Assembly (NCBI RefSeq): GCF_030440515.1
Contig: NZ_CP076543.1
Location: forward strand, 248,001 to 312,000
Source of the DNA: Streptomyces xanthophaeus
GTDB lineage: Bacteria > Actinomycetota > Actinomycetes > Streptomycetales > Streptomycetaceae
Length of the DNA: 64,000 bases
Direction: 5' to 3'
Below the pieces are notes generated by a model. The model ran no database searches, was not told the DNA's origin, and saw nothing but the letters and a program-made list of their open reading frames with translations. Shown in pieces: positions 42,648 to 51,996 of the stretch (its first letter is position 1; each line of letters starts with the position of its first letter). A program made the position numbers and the translations under genes.

Positions 42648-43514
42648 ATGATCGTTGTCATGGGAGCGACCGGAGCGACCGGGAACGCCCTGCTCCACAG
42701 CCTCGCCGCATCCGGGACGCCCGTACGCGCACTGACCCGTACCCCGCACCGGCCGATCCCCGGCACAGCCGGCGCTCATCAGCCTCCCGCCGAGGTCCGG
42801 TACGCCGACGCCGGCGATCCCCACTCCCTGCACACCGCCTTCATGGGCGCCGACCAGCTCTTCCTCGCCATGGCCAACGGCCCCGCACAGGTCGAACTCG
42901 AAACCCGCGTCATCGACATCGCCGCACACGCCGGCATCGGACACATCGTCAAGATCTCCGCACCCGCCGCCGAACCCGACTCCCCGGTCGCCGTCTCCCG
43001 CGGACACCACGCCGTCGAGGAACACCTGCGCGCCACCGGCCTCACCCACACCATCCTGCGCCCCTACGCGTTCATGCAGAACCTCCTGCGCCTGGCTCCC
43101 TCCGTCGCCCAGGGCGTCATCATCGGCACGACGGGCGACGCACCCTGCAACTACATCGACTGCCGCGACATCGGCGACGTCGCGGCCGCCGCCCTCACCC
43201 GGACCGACATCGCGGGCGGGACCTACACGCTGACCGGCCCCGAAGCCGTCTCCTACCCCGAACTCGCCGCACGGCTGACCGCCCTGACCGGCCATCGGAT
43301 CCGCTACGTCGACCTCACGCCGGACGAACTGCGCGACCACCTCATCCGCAACGCCCACATGCCCGCCTGGCTCGCCGACCACGTGACGGAGATCCAGCAA
43401 CTGTCCGTCACCCGGCCCGAAGTCCCCACCACCACCGTCAGCGACGTCCTGGGCCGCCCGCCCCGCACCCTCGACGCCTTCCTCCACGAGCACCGCGCCC
43501 ACTTCCACCGCTAG
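42648..43514 (+). CDS. NmrA/atypical SDR NAD(P)-binding protein
   Basis: A 288-residue Rossmann protein. It starts MIVVMGATGATGNALLHSLA (the GxxGxxG motif) and carries ADQLFLAMANGPAQVE, HIVKISAPAAEPDSPVAVSRGHHAVE and LRPYAFMQNLLRLAPSV, features of NmrA-like quinone or redox-sensing reductases. The classical YxxxK pair is absent. It is probably controlled by the upstream MarR, as quinone-detoxifying NmrA proteins often are. The stop TAG lies at a CTAG that borders a possible decayed element. Confidence 0.9.
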   Translation: MIVVMGATGATGNALLHSLAASGTPVRALTRTPHRPIPGTAGAHQPPAEVRYADAGDPHSLHTAFMGADQLFLAMANGPAQVELETRVIDIAAHAGIGHIVKISAPAAEPDSPVAVSRGHHAVEEHLRATGLTHTILRPYAFMQNLLRLAPSVAQGVIIGTTGDAPCNYIDCRDIGDVAAAALTRTDIAGGTYTLTGPEAVSYPELAARLTALTGHRIRYVDLTPDELRDHLIRNAHMPAWLADHVTEIQQLSVTRPEVPTTTVSDVLGRPPRTLDAFLHEHRAHFHR

Positions 43515-43630
43515 GCCGTCCCTTGCTCTTATGGTCGGGCCGAGGGCGCCGCAAAAACCGGTGGAGCCGCCCCGCTGTGCGCCGTTACCGTGCTGCCGGA
43601 CAAGTCGTCTAGGCAAGGACGTCCCGTTGT
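43515..43630. mobile_element. Possible decayed CTAG-bounded element
   Basis: Directly after the CTAG containing the NmrA stop, the sequence starts GGCCGTCCCTTGC, like a shortened MITE end. Near 43608-43627 a second CTAG is followed by GGCAAGGACGTCC, roughly its complement. The pair could be inverted repeats of an old insertion. Matching is imperfect. Confidence 0.3.
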
Positions 43631-43730
43631 ACACCGTGTGAGACCCCCCGAGTGCTGATTCGTCGCGCGTCGCGTCTATGCGCCGCGCTCCTTTCTGCTG
43701 CGGTCTTCTCACTGGAACCGGTGTACTTCT

Positions 43731-44279
43731 GTGCTCAATACCTGGGTGGTCGCTCCCACCTGCCTGCCGCTCGTTCTCCGCCGATGCCACGCGTGCGCGT
43801 CCGAGCGCTTCCGGGCGAACGGCAAATTTCGCGTCAACGCCAACCACAAGCTCCTCGACGCCTGGCTCCTCGTGCTCTGCACCACTTGCGGGGACACGGC
43901 GAAACTCACGGTCCTGGAGCGGGTGCACGTGCGCTCCGTACGACCCGAGCTGCTGGACCGACTGCATGACAACGACCCGGGCCTGGCAGCCGAACTGCTC
44001 CAGGATCCGGTCGTGCGGCGCCGCAATCACATCGCCCTCGACTGGGACGGCGCCTGGCGCCTCGACACCGGCGGATCGGATCACCTGGATCGCGAGGTGA
44101 TCGACGTCTCGGTCCGCTTCGCGGCGCGGATCCCGGTCCGGCCGGTGCGATTGATCTCTGAGGGGTGCGGTCTTTCGCGGGCCGAGGTCGAGCGGCTGAT
44201 CACGGACGGGAAGCTCGTGTCGGCGGTCCGGCTGAGCGGCAAGCTCTCCGGGGACTTCACCTTCACGCTCAAGCGCTGA
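43731..44279 (+). CDS. DUF1062 protein
   Basis: A 182-residue protein. The N-terminal zinc ribbon RRCHACASERFRANGKFRVN is followed by LLVLCTTCGDTAKLTVLER, which provides four cysteines. The C-terminal part is an S4-like RNA-binding motif (LSRAEVERLITDGKLVSAV). This is the DUF1062 pattern; the role is unknown but may involve RNA or ribosomes. GTG 43731 is the likely start, with a poor ribosome binding site. Confidence 0.85.
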   Translation: MLNTWVVAPTCLPLVLRRCHACASERFRANGKFRVNANHKLLDAWLLVLCTTCGDTAKLTVLERVHVRSVRPELLDRLHDNDPGLAAELLQDPVVRRRNHIALDWDGAWRLDTGGSDHLDREVIDVSVRFAARIPVRPVRLISEGCGLSRAEVERLITDGKLVSAVRLSGKLSGDFTFTLKR

Positions 44280-44292
44280 CCCCTGCCCGGAG

Positions 44293-44333
44293 CCAAGGGC
44301 CTGTCCGGCGGGATCCGCCGGACAGGCCCTTGG
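44293..44333. terminator. Perfect 19-bp terminator hairpin
   Basis: A left arm from CCAAGGGCCTGTCCGGCGG, a 3-base loop GAT, and the exact complement ending CCCTTGG. It follows the DUF1062 stop by 13 bases and directly precedes MITE copy 3. Confidence 0.88.
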
Positions 44334-44341
44334 ACGGCCCA

Positions 44342-44503
44342 GGCCGTCTCTTTCGGATCTTGCCGGTCAAGCCCGCGTCGTCTGGTGCCGTGCATCGCAA
44401 GGCGGAGGGGCACCCGAGTACTGGACGTACTTGGGCGCCCCGACAACGCGGCGAAGTGCGGTGCCAGGCGGCGAGGGTCAGGCAATATCCGGAAGAGACG
44501 GCC
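44342..44503 (+). mobile_element. MITE copy 3 (162 bp)
   Basis: The same 162-bp element as copies 1 and 2. Its right side is flanked by TAG, which is the stop of the NIS synthetase gene. The left flank is CA instead of TA, so that end of the target duplication has mutated. A few substitutions (for example GGCAATATCCGG near the right end) show that it is slightly diverged. Confidence 0.9.
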
Positions 44504-46062
44504 TAGCCGCGCAGCGGGTTCGGCAGGGGCAGGTAGCGGGCGTCCGCGCCGTCCGCCCGGGTCCAGCGCAGCAGCAGGTTGGTCTTGCCGGGCAGGGTCG
44601 CGGCGGCGAGCAGTTCCGCGATCTCGGGGAGCCCGCGGGTGGCGTCGTAGCGCAGGAACTCCTCGCGTGCGGCCGGCCACAGCAGCGGGGTGATGCCCGG
44701 ATACCGTCCGGACAGCGCGCCCGCGATCTCCGTCAGGTTGTTGACGACCAGGCAGTAGACCAGGCGCTGCCAGGCATCCGCCCGCGGCAGGTCCGCCGGC
44801 AGTTTGACCCCCTCCGCGTCCCGGAAGAGGGCCTGCACCGGCAGGCCGTCCGCGTCGACGGCGACCAGGGTGTTCTGGAGGTGGGCCTCCAGCACGATGC
44901 CCTGCCGGGCGAACAGTTCCAGCACCGGCGGCACGACCTGGCGCAGGTACGCCCGCCACCAGCGGACCGGGTCGGTGGTCCGGGACGGCGGGCTTCCGGG
45001 GTAGCCCTCGGCGAGCGCGGCTGCCAGCAGCGGGGTGGCTCCGGGCACGGTGTGCGCGTGCAGGCCGTCGCGGACCAGGACGGCGAGCTCTTCGAAGGCG
45101 AAGGCGGCGGTGCGGTAGCCGCGGTCGGGGAGCCAGGCCGCGTCCGGTCCGGTCCGGCGCAGGGCGGCGAAGGCGGCCTCGACGGCCGCATCGGTGCGGC
45201 GCAGCTTCTGCAGGTCGTGGCGCCACAGCCGGCGCACGTCGTTGGTGATCCGGACGTCGAGGCTGAACTTCACGAAGAGGTCGGCCGCCGGGTCCGGTAC
45301 GTACAGGGTCCGGATCGAGGCGGTCGGCCAGGCCGGCCGCCGGGTCGCGCCGAGTCGCAGCAGCCGCCCGTCGGCGAAGGCCTCGCGCACCGCGGGCCTC
45401 TCGCCGACGAGGTCGAGCTGCCAGGGGTGGGCGGGCAGCAGCCGGTATCCGGCGGGAGCGCGCGGCCCGTCGAGGGCGTCGGCGAGGGCGTCGATCGCGG
45501 CGGATGCGGCGGGGCCGCCCTCCTCGGCGGTCTGGTCCTCGCGCAGCCCCAGGAAGACCAGCGGGAAACGGGCGTAGGCCTCGGGCGCGTACGGCAGCCA
45601 GCTCCCGGCCGGCGCCCCGCCGCGGGCCTTGGGGGCGGGGTGGTGGGGGTGGCCCATGACCAGGGACTGCTCGGAGAGGAGGTACGGGTCCGCCGGGGGT
45701 TCGGCGGTGGCGCGGGCGGCCAGCAGCGCGGCGATCGTGTCGCGGCTGTCGGTGATCTCGACGGGGAGTTCGTCGTTGGGGACTCCGGTGAACCGGCCCA
45801 GTTCGTCGGAGACGAGTTTGGCCAGTTCGGTGTGGCTGAGCGGGTGCCAGCCGTCCGCCGTGCGCAGTTCGGGGCGTTCGGGCCGGCGCCCGCCGTGGAC
45901 GCGGAGCAGCCGCCCGCTGCCGCGCAGCCGGTGGACGCGCAGATCTGTTCCCCTGCCCGCGTCGTATCCCTCGGCGGGGTCGGCCGCCTCCCTGAGCAGG
46001 CAGTTCAGGAGCGGGGCGGCGGCGTACGCGTCGGCGGCGGCGTTGAGGTCCACTGGTTCCAT
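44503..46062 (-). CDS. NIS siderophore synthetase (IucA/IucC family) 1
   Basis: A 519-residue ATP-dependent synthetase that joins a carboxylate (citrate or derivative) to an amine or alcohol. Family motifs are present: MGHPHHPAPKARGG for ATP/citrate binding, LLPAHPWQLDLVGE, VKFSLDVRITNDVRRL and VLEAHLQNTLVAVD, with the conserved NPL-G end. The TAG stop coincides with the MITE 3 edge, but the end still matches its paralogue. ATG 46062 or 46071 is possible. It is divergent from a second synthetase. Confidence 0.92.
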   Translation of the reverse strand: MEPVDLNAAADAYAAAPLLNCLLREAADPAEGYDAGRGTDLRVHRLRGSGRLLRVHGGRRPERPELRTADGWHPLSHTELAKLVSDELGRFTGVPNDELPVEITDSRDTIAALLAARATAEPPADPYLLSEQSLVMGHPHHPAPKARGGAPAGSWLPYAPEAYARFPLVFLGLREDQTAEEGGPAASAAIDALADALDGPRAPAGYRLLPAHPWQLDLVGERPAVREAFADGRLLRLGATRRPAWPTASIRTLYVPDPAADLFVKFSLDVRITNDVRRLWRHDLQKLRRTDAAVEAAFAALRRTGPDAAWLPDRGYRTAAFAFEELAVLVRDGLHAHTVPGATPLLAAALAEGYPGSPPSRTTDPVRWWRAYLRQVVPPVLELFARQGIVLEAHLQNTLVAVDADGLPVQALFRDAEGVKLPADLPRADAWQRLVYCLVVNNLTEIAGALSGRYPGITPLLWPAAREEFLRYDATRGLPEIAELLAAATLPGKTNLLLRWTRADGADARYLPLPNPLRG

Positions 46063-46179
46063 TCGGTCCATCCGGTGCGCCGGAGGTTCGCAGGGCGTAA
46101 CCACCAGTCGTGATCTTCGGTATCCGCAATCATTACTTGATCATCCCGTAAAGCGATATTCCGATGCCGGAGCCTCAGC

Positions 46180-47694
46180 ATGCACCTTTCCCCCTCCCCG
46201 GCCGAAGAGGCCGTCGCCGCAGAGCTGGCCGGCGTACGCCCGTCGCTCGGACCCTCGTACGCCGCCGCGCTCGGTGGTGCCCGGGCGGCCGTGCTGACCC
46301 GGCTGTGGCGTGCCCTGGCCTACGAGCCCCTGCCCTGGGTCCTCGCCCGCGAGCAGGGGTCCGACGGCCTGGCCCTGCTGCTGGCCGGGGGCGCCCGGCT
46401 GGAGGGCCCGCTGCCGGATCCGTACGCGACCGGGCCTTACGTCAGCGAGCTGCTGCTGGACGGCAGGCCCTACCGGCAGGCCGCGCGGCTGGTGGCGGCC
46501 CTCGGGGTGCCGCACGGGGAGCAGTTCGCCGCCGAGCTGGACGCCTGTACGGCCTCCCTCGCGCTCTCCCGGGCCGGTCAGCCGCCCGCCGGTGAGGACC
46601 CCGCCCCGCTGACCACCTGGGAATGGGAGCAGCGGGTGGTCGACGGGCACCCCTACCACCCGAACTGCCGTTCCCGGCCGGGTTTCTCGGTGGCCGAGCA
46701 GCTGGCGTACGCGCCGGAACACCGGCCGGTGGTGGAACTCGGGCTGGTCGCCGTACGGGCCGAGGAATGCCTGGTCACCGGCGACTGGCCGGAGGAGCTG
46801 CGGGACGCGGGACGGGTCCTGGTCCCGGTGCACCCGTGGCAGGCGGCGCACGTCCTGAAGCACGAGCGGGTGCGGTCCGGTTTCGCGGCGCACCCGCTGA
46901 TGGCCCTGCGCACCCTGGCCCCTGCCGACGGCGGGGCGCACGTGAAGACCGCGCTGAGCGCCCGGCTGACCTCGTCCGTGCGGGACATCTCCGTCTACTC
47001 CATCGAGACGGCGGCGGCCGTCTCGGCCTTCGCGCAGGGCCTGTCCGAGCGGCTCGACGGCCGGCTGCACATCACCCGCACGCTGGGCGCCACGACCGCG
47101 CACAGTCCGGACCTGGCGGCCGTGCTGCGCGAACCGCCGGAGGTGTACGCGGACGCCGCCGCCGGTGAGCGGGTGCTGCCGGTGGCTGCCCTGGCCTCCT
47201 TCGGCCCGGCGCGCTCGGCGGCCTGGCGGGCCGAGTTCGCCCGGCTCGCGCTCTCGGTGTGCCTGCAGGTGCTGGAGCTCGGGGTGGCCCTGGAGGCCCA
47301 CGGTCAGAACCTCCTCGTCGTCCTCTCCCCCGCCGGCGCCCCGCTGCGGCTGGTCTACCGCGACCTCGCCGACATCCGGATCAGCCCCGCCCGGCTGGCC
47401 CGGCACGGCCTGCCGGTGCCGCCGCTGTCCGGCAGGCTGGTCACCGACGACGTGACCGTGCTGCGGCGCAAGCTCTTCGGGTCCTTGCTGACGGGGGCGC
47501 TAGGGGCCACGGCGGGATCGGCCGGGGCCTTCGCCGAGGCCCTCACGGAGGTGACCGCCCTGCCGGCCACTGCTGATACCGAGGCGCTGCTGACCGGGCC
47601 GCTGCCCACCAAGGCGCTCACCCTGATGCGGCTGAGTCCCGGAGTTCCGGGCGATCAGTGGGCGGAACTGCCCAATCCGCTGGTCGGGGGGTGA
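46180..47694 (+). CDS. NIS siderophore synthetase (IucA/IucC family) 2
   Basis: A 504-residue paralogue of the divergent gene. Motifs: VVDGHPYHPNCRSRPGFS, VLVPVHPWQAAHVLK, KTALSARLTSSVRDIS and ALEAHGQNLLVVLS, ending LPNPLVGG. Two NIS synthetases usually add two amines to one citrate, so the pair probably makes a hydroxycarboxylate siderophore. CGGAG lies 7 bases before the ATG. No exporter, monooxygenase or decarboxylase is adjacent. Confidence 0.92.
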   Translation: MHLSPSPAEEAVAAELAGVRPSLGPSYAAALGGARAAVLTRLWRALAYEPLPWVLAREQGSDGLALLLAGGARLEGPLPDPYATGPYVSELLLDGRPYRQAARLVAALGVPHGEQFAAELDACTASLALSRAGQPPAGEDPAPLTTWEWEQRVVDGHPYHPNCRSRPGFSVAEQLAYAPEHRPVVELGLVAVRAEECLVTGDWPEELRDAGRVLVPVHPWQAAHVLKHERVRSGFAAHPLMALRTLAPADGGAHVKTALSARLTSSVRDISVYSIETAAAVSAFAQGLSERLDGRLHITRTLGATTAHSPDLAAVLREPPEVYADAAAGERVLPVAALASFGPARSAAWRAEFARLALSVCLQVLELGVALEAHGQNLLVVLSPAGAPLRLVYRDLADIRISPARLARHGLPVPPLSGRLVTDDVTVLRRKLFGSLLTGALGATAGSAGAFAEALTEVTALPATADTEALLTGPLPTKALTLMRLSPGVPGDQWAELPNPLVGG

Positions 47695-47752
47695 GCGGGA
47701 GCACTCGGCAGGTTTCCCCTCGGAGGGGCTCTGGAGGCTACTGTTCAGGGGC

Positions 47753-48406
47753 ATGACCGAGACCTCGTACCTCAGCTCCGTACGGGCGTCCTACGACGCC
47801 GTCGCCGTCGACTACGCGCGGCTGGTCAGCGCCGAGCTGGCCGGAAAGCCGCTGGACCGAGCCATGTTGGCGGCCTTCGCCGAGTACGTGCGCGACGACG
47901 CGGGCGGCGGGGGACGGGCGGTGGCCGACCTGGGCTGCGGCCCGGGCCGGGTGACGGCGCATCTGGACGGGATGGGCGTAAGGGTCTTCGGCGTCGACCT
48001 GTCCCCGGCGATGGTGGCGGTGGCCCGCCGGACGTACCCGGGGCTGCGCTTCGAGGTGGGGTCGATGGCGGCCCTGGACGTGGCCGACGGGGTCCTGGGC
48101 GGGGTGCTGTCCTGGTACTCCACCGTGCACACCCCGCCCTCCGGACTGCCTGCGCTGTTCGCGGAGTTCGCCCGGGTGCTGGCGCCGGGCGGCCACCTCC
48201 TGATCGCCTTCAAGGCGGGCGACGACCGGATCCGGCTGGACCACGCGTACGGGCATCCGGTCGACCTCGACGTGTACCGGACCCCGCCGGAGCTGATCGC
48301 CGGCCTGCTGGCCGGGGCCGGACTGACCGAGGCGGCCCGCCTGGTCCGTGAGCCCGACCCCGACGAGAAGTCTCCCCAGGGCTTCTTGCTGGCGCGCAAG
48401 GGGTAG
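47753..48406 (+). CDS. SAM-dependent methyltransferase
   Basis: A 217-residue class I methyltransferase: motif I VADLGCGPGRVTAHLDGMG, motif II FGVDLSPAMVAVARR, post-motif VLAPGGHLLIAFKAG. It is 58 bases downstream of NIS synthetase 2 and could modify the siderophore, although it is also a common stand-alone Streptomyces gene. Confidence 0.9.
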   Translation: MTETSYLSSVRASYDAVAVDYARLVSAELAGKPLDRAMLAAFAEYVRDDAGGGGRAVADLGCGPGRVTAHLDGMGVRVFGVDLSPAMVAVARRTYPGLRFEVGSMAALDVADGVLGGVLSWYSTVHTPPSGLPALFAEFARVLAPGGHLLIAFKAGDDRIRLDHAYGHPVDLDVYRTPPELIAGLLAGAGLTEAARLVREPDPDEKSPQGFLLARKG

Positions 48407-48460
48407 ACCGCCGAGGCCCCGCCCTCGGGGGCCGCTCCGCCGGTGCTGTTGGCTGCCGCC

Positions 48461-49044
48461 ATGGACATCGACGACGTGGTGGCAGCGGGAGCAGGAGCGG
48501 AAACGGCGTCGGGGACGGGGGCGGGGGCGGGAGGCCTCGTCCTACGGCGATTCCAGGACGGTGACTCCGTGGCGGAGCTGACCGCCCTGCTCCACCGGGC
48601 CTACGCGGACCACGCCGCCGCCGGGCGGGTCTTCTTCGCCTCTTACCAGTCGCCCAGGACACCCGCAATCGGCTGAGCAAGGGCGAGTGCTGGGTCGCGA
48701 CGTGGGACGGGGTGCTGATCGGCACGGTCACCGTGTCCGCCCCGCACCCCGCACCCAGCGGCTACCCCGCGCCCGAAGGGGCCGGATCCTTCTGGCAACT
48801 GGCGGTGGACCCCGCCCGGCGGGGCGGCGGGCTCCGCCGTCGGCTGTCGGCACTCGCGGAGTCGCGGATCGCCGCCCTCGGCTCGGACCACGTCGTCATC
48901 GACACCTCGGCGCAGGCCGCCGAACTCGTGGGCTGGTACCGGCGCCGCGGCTACGCCCCCGTCGGCGCGTGGCGGTGGGACGTGACCAACTACGACAGCG
49001 TCGTCCTCGCGAAGGACCTGGCACGGCGCGCCGGCACTCCTTAG
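48461..49044 (+). pseudogene. GNAT acetyltransferase with frameshift
   Basis: The first part (LVLRRFQDGDSVAELTALLHRAYADHA, then FFASYQSP) ends in RTPAIG and a TGA at 48674-48676. The downstream frame continues the fold exactly: DTRNRLSKGECWVATWDGVLIGTV, FWQLAVDPARRGGGLRRRL (acetyl-CoA motif), GWYRRRGYAPVGAWRW. The frames join after the CCCAG near 48656, consistent with one missing base. Either a pseudogene or a sequencing error. An unusual Gly/Ala/Thr stretch lies near residues 9-25. Confidence 0.85.
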
Positions 49045-49054
49045 GATCCGGTGC

Positions 49055-50251
<1,197 letters not shown>

Positions 50252-50297
50252 GGGGGCAGCGTACGGCGGCCGTTCGCGGGTCGCGGAACGGATTTTC

Positions 50298-50352
50298 GGA
50301 TCACGGGCGCAGATCACGGGGCACGGATCGTGGATGGCGGATCGCGGTACGG
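50298..50352. promoter_or_regulatory. Four degenerate tandem 13-14 bp repeats
   Basis: Units GGATCACGGGCGC, AGATCACGGGGCAC, GGATCGTGGATGGC and GGATCGCGGTACGG follow one another at 50298, 50311, 50325 and 50339. The core is GATCNCGG or GATCGTGG. They fill the middle of the divergent P450/flavoenzyme promoter region and may bind a regulator cooperatively. Confidence 0.5.
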
Positions 50353-50460
50353 CCATAGGACGAACCGAACCGTTTCGGCTGTGCGCCGTTCAGGGGGCAC
50401 CCCGGTACCTGTGGGACCCGCCTGCACGACTATCGGCCCGGGCGGTGGCAGGAAGGAGGT

Positions 50461-51984
50461 ATGAGCCTCAATCGCCGCCAAGTCCTGGGCAGCGCGGCCG
50501 CGGCCGTCCTCGCCACCGTCGGGGCGGCGGCCCGGACCCCGGACTACGGCGCGCTGGCACGCGGCATCGACGGGCGCCTCGTGCTCCCGGGAGACCGGGA
50601 CTACCCGGAGGCCCGCCGGCTGTTCCAGCCCCGGTACGACACCGTCGCCCCGGCCGCGGTGGCCTATCCCGCGCACGCCGGGGACGTGGCCGTCTGCCTG
50701 GACTTCGCCCGCCGTTCGGCCGCGCCCGTGGTCCCGCGCGGCGGCGGGCACAGCTATGCAGGCTGGTCCACGCGATCGGCCGGGCTGGTCGTCGACACCG
50801 GGGCCATGGCTGCGGTGTCGGTGGAGGGCGGCGACGGCGGCGACGTACGGATCGGCGCCGGGGCCCGGCTCGGGGACGTGCACGCGGCCCTCGCCGGGCA
50901 CGGCCGGTCCGTCCCGACCGGGCTGTGTCCCTCCGTCGGCATCGCCGGACTCACCCTCGGCGGCGGCCTGGGCCTGGCCTCGCGGGCGTACGGGACCACC
51001 GCCGACCGGCTCACCGGGGCCCGGGTGGTCACCCCCGACGGGATCGTCCGCGAGGTCTCCGCCGACCGGGAACCGGAGCTCTTCTGGGCACTGCGCGGCG
51101 GTGGCGGCGGCAACTTCGGCGTGGTCACCGAGTTCCGCTTCCGCACACACCCGGTCGGCGCGTGCGCCTACGCCGAACTCCACTGGCCCGGCGGCGATTC
51201 CGCGGCCGTGCTGCGCGGCTGGCAGCGCTGGCTGGCCGGGCTGCCGGACCCGTTCTGGAGCCAGGTGGAGTTCACCGTCGAGGTAGGTGCCGGGGCCGGG
51301 GCACCCCCCGCGGTGCGGGTGGTGTGCCTCGACGGGCGCCAGGAGCTGGAGCGGCAGTTGACCCGGCTGTCCGACCTGGTCGGCGGGGCGCCGCGGGACA
51401 GCTGGATCGCCGTGCGGAGCCACGAGGACACCGTCCGGGCCATGTCGGGCTGTCCGGAGCTGAGCCCCGCGCAGTGCCGGCTGCCGGGCTCGCTGCCGGG
51501 CCGGGACCCGCAGGGACGGCTCGGCCGGGACTCGTACGCCGCACGCTCCGACTTCTGGGCGGGCGGCGGGCTGCCGGACGCGGCGATCGGCGCGGTCCTG
51601 GACGCCGTGCGGCGGTACGGGGCGAGCGTGCCCCGGGGCGGCCTGGGCGTGGTCCAGTTCGACGGGGTCTGCGGCGGTGCGGTGAACCGCGTCCCGGCAG
51701 GCTCCACCGCCTTCGTGCACCGCGACAGCGCCTTTCTCGCCCAGTACCTCGTCTACTGGCCCGAATCCGCACCGGCCGCCGAGGTGGCCCGGCACCAGGC
51801 CTGGCTCGACGGGCTCTGGCAGGGCCTGCGCCCCTGGGCGAGCGGCCGCGCCTACCAGAACTACACCGACCCCGAGCTCACGGGCTGGCGCGAGGCCTAC
51901 TACGGCCCGAACCTCGCGCGCCTCCAGGAGGTCCGGCGTGCCTACGACCCGGACCGGCTCTTCCGTTTCCCCCAGGCCCTTTAG
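50461..51984 (+). CDS. Tat-exported FAD-linked oxidase (BBE / VAO type)
   Basis: A 507-residue flavoenzyme. The N-terminus LNRRQVLGSAAAAVLATVG is a Tat signal. The FAD domain has RGGGHSYAGWS, with the His that forms a covalent bond to FAD, and GLCPSVGIAGLTLGGGLG, with the likely second covalent Cys: bicovalent flavin. The C-terminal BBE motif is YQNYTDPELTGWREAYYG. It oxidises sugars, alcohols or alkaloid-like substrates. The GGAAGGAGGT abuts the ATG directly, an unusually short spacing. Confidence 0.92.
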   Translation: MSLNRRQVLGSAAAAVLATVGAAARTPDYGALARGIDGRLVLPGDRDYPEARRLFQPRYDTVAPAAVAYPAHAGDVAVCLDFARRSAAPVVPRGGGHSYAGWSTRSAGLVVDTGAMAAVSVEGGDGGDVRIGAGARLGDVHAALAGHGRSVPTGLCPSVGIAGLTLGGGLGLASRAYGTTADRLTGARVVTPDGIVREVSADREPELFWALRGGGGGNFGVVTEFRFRTHPVGACAYAELHWPGGDSAAVLRGWQRWLAGLPDPFWSQVEFTVEVGAGAGAPPAVRVVCLDGRQELERQLTRLSDLVGGAPRDSWIAVRSHEDTVRAMSGCPELSPAQCRLPGSLPGRDPQGRLGRDSYAARSDFWAGGGLPDAAIGAVLDAVRRYGASVPRGGLGVVQFDGVCGGAVNRVPAGSTAFVHRDSAFLAQYLVYWPESAPAAEVARHQAWLDGLWQGLRPWASGRAYQNYTDPELTGWREAYYGPNLARLQEVRRAYDPDRLFRFPQAL

Positions 51985-51996
51985 GGAGTGTCCGGC

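Noticed and set aside
46063..46179. Possible iron box between the NIS synthetases
   Set aside because: Only partial ATCAT/TGATCAT repeats are seen, nothing close to the DmdR/IdeR palindrome.
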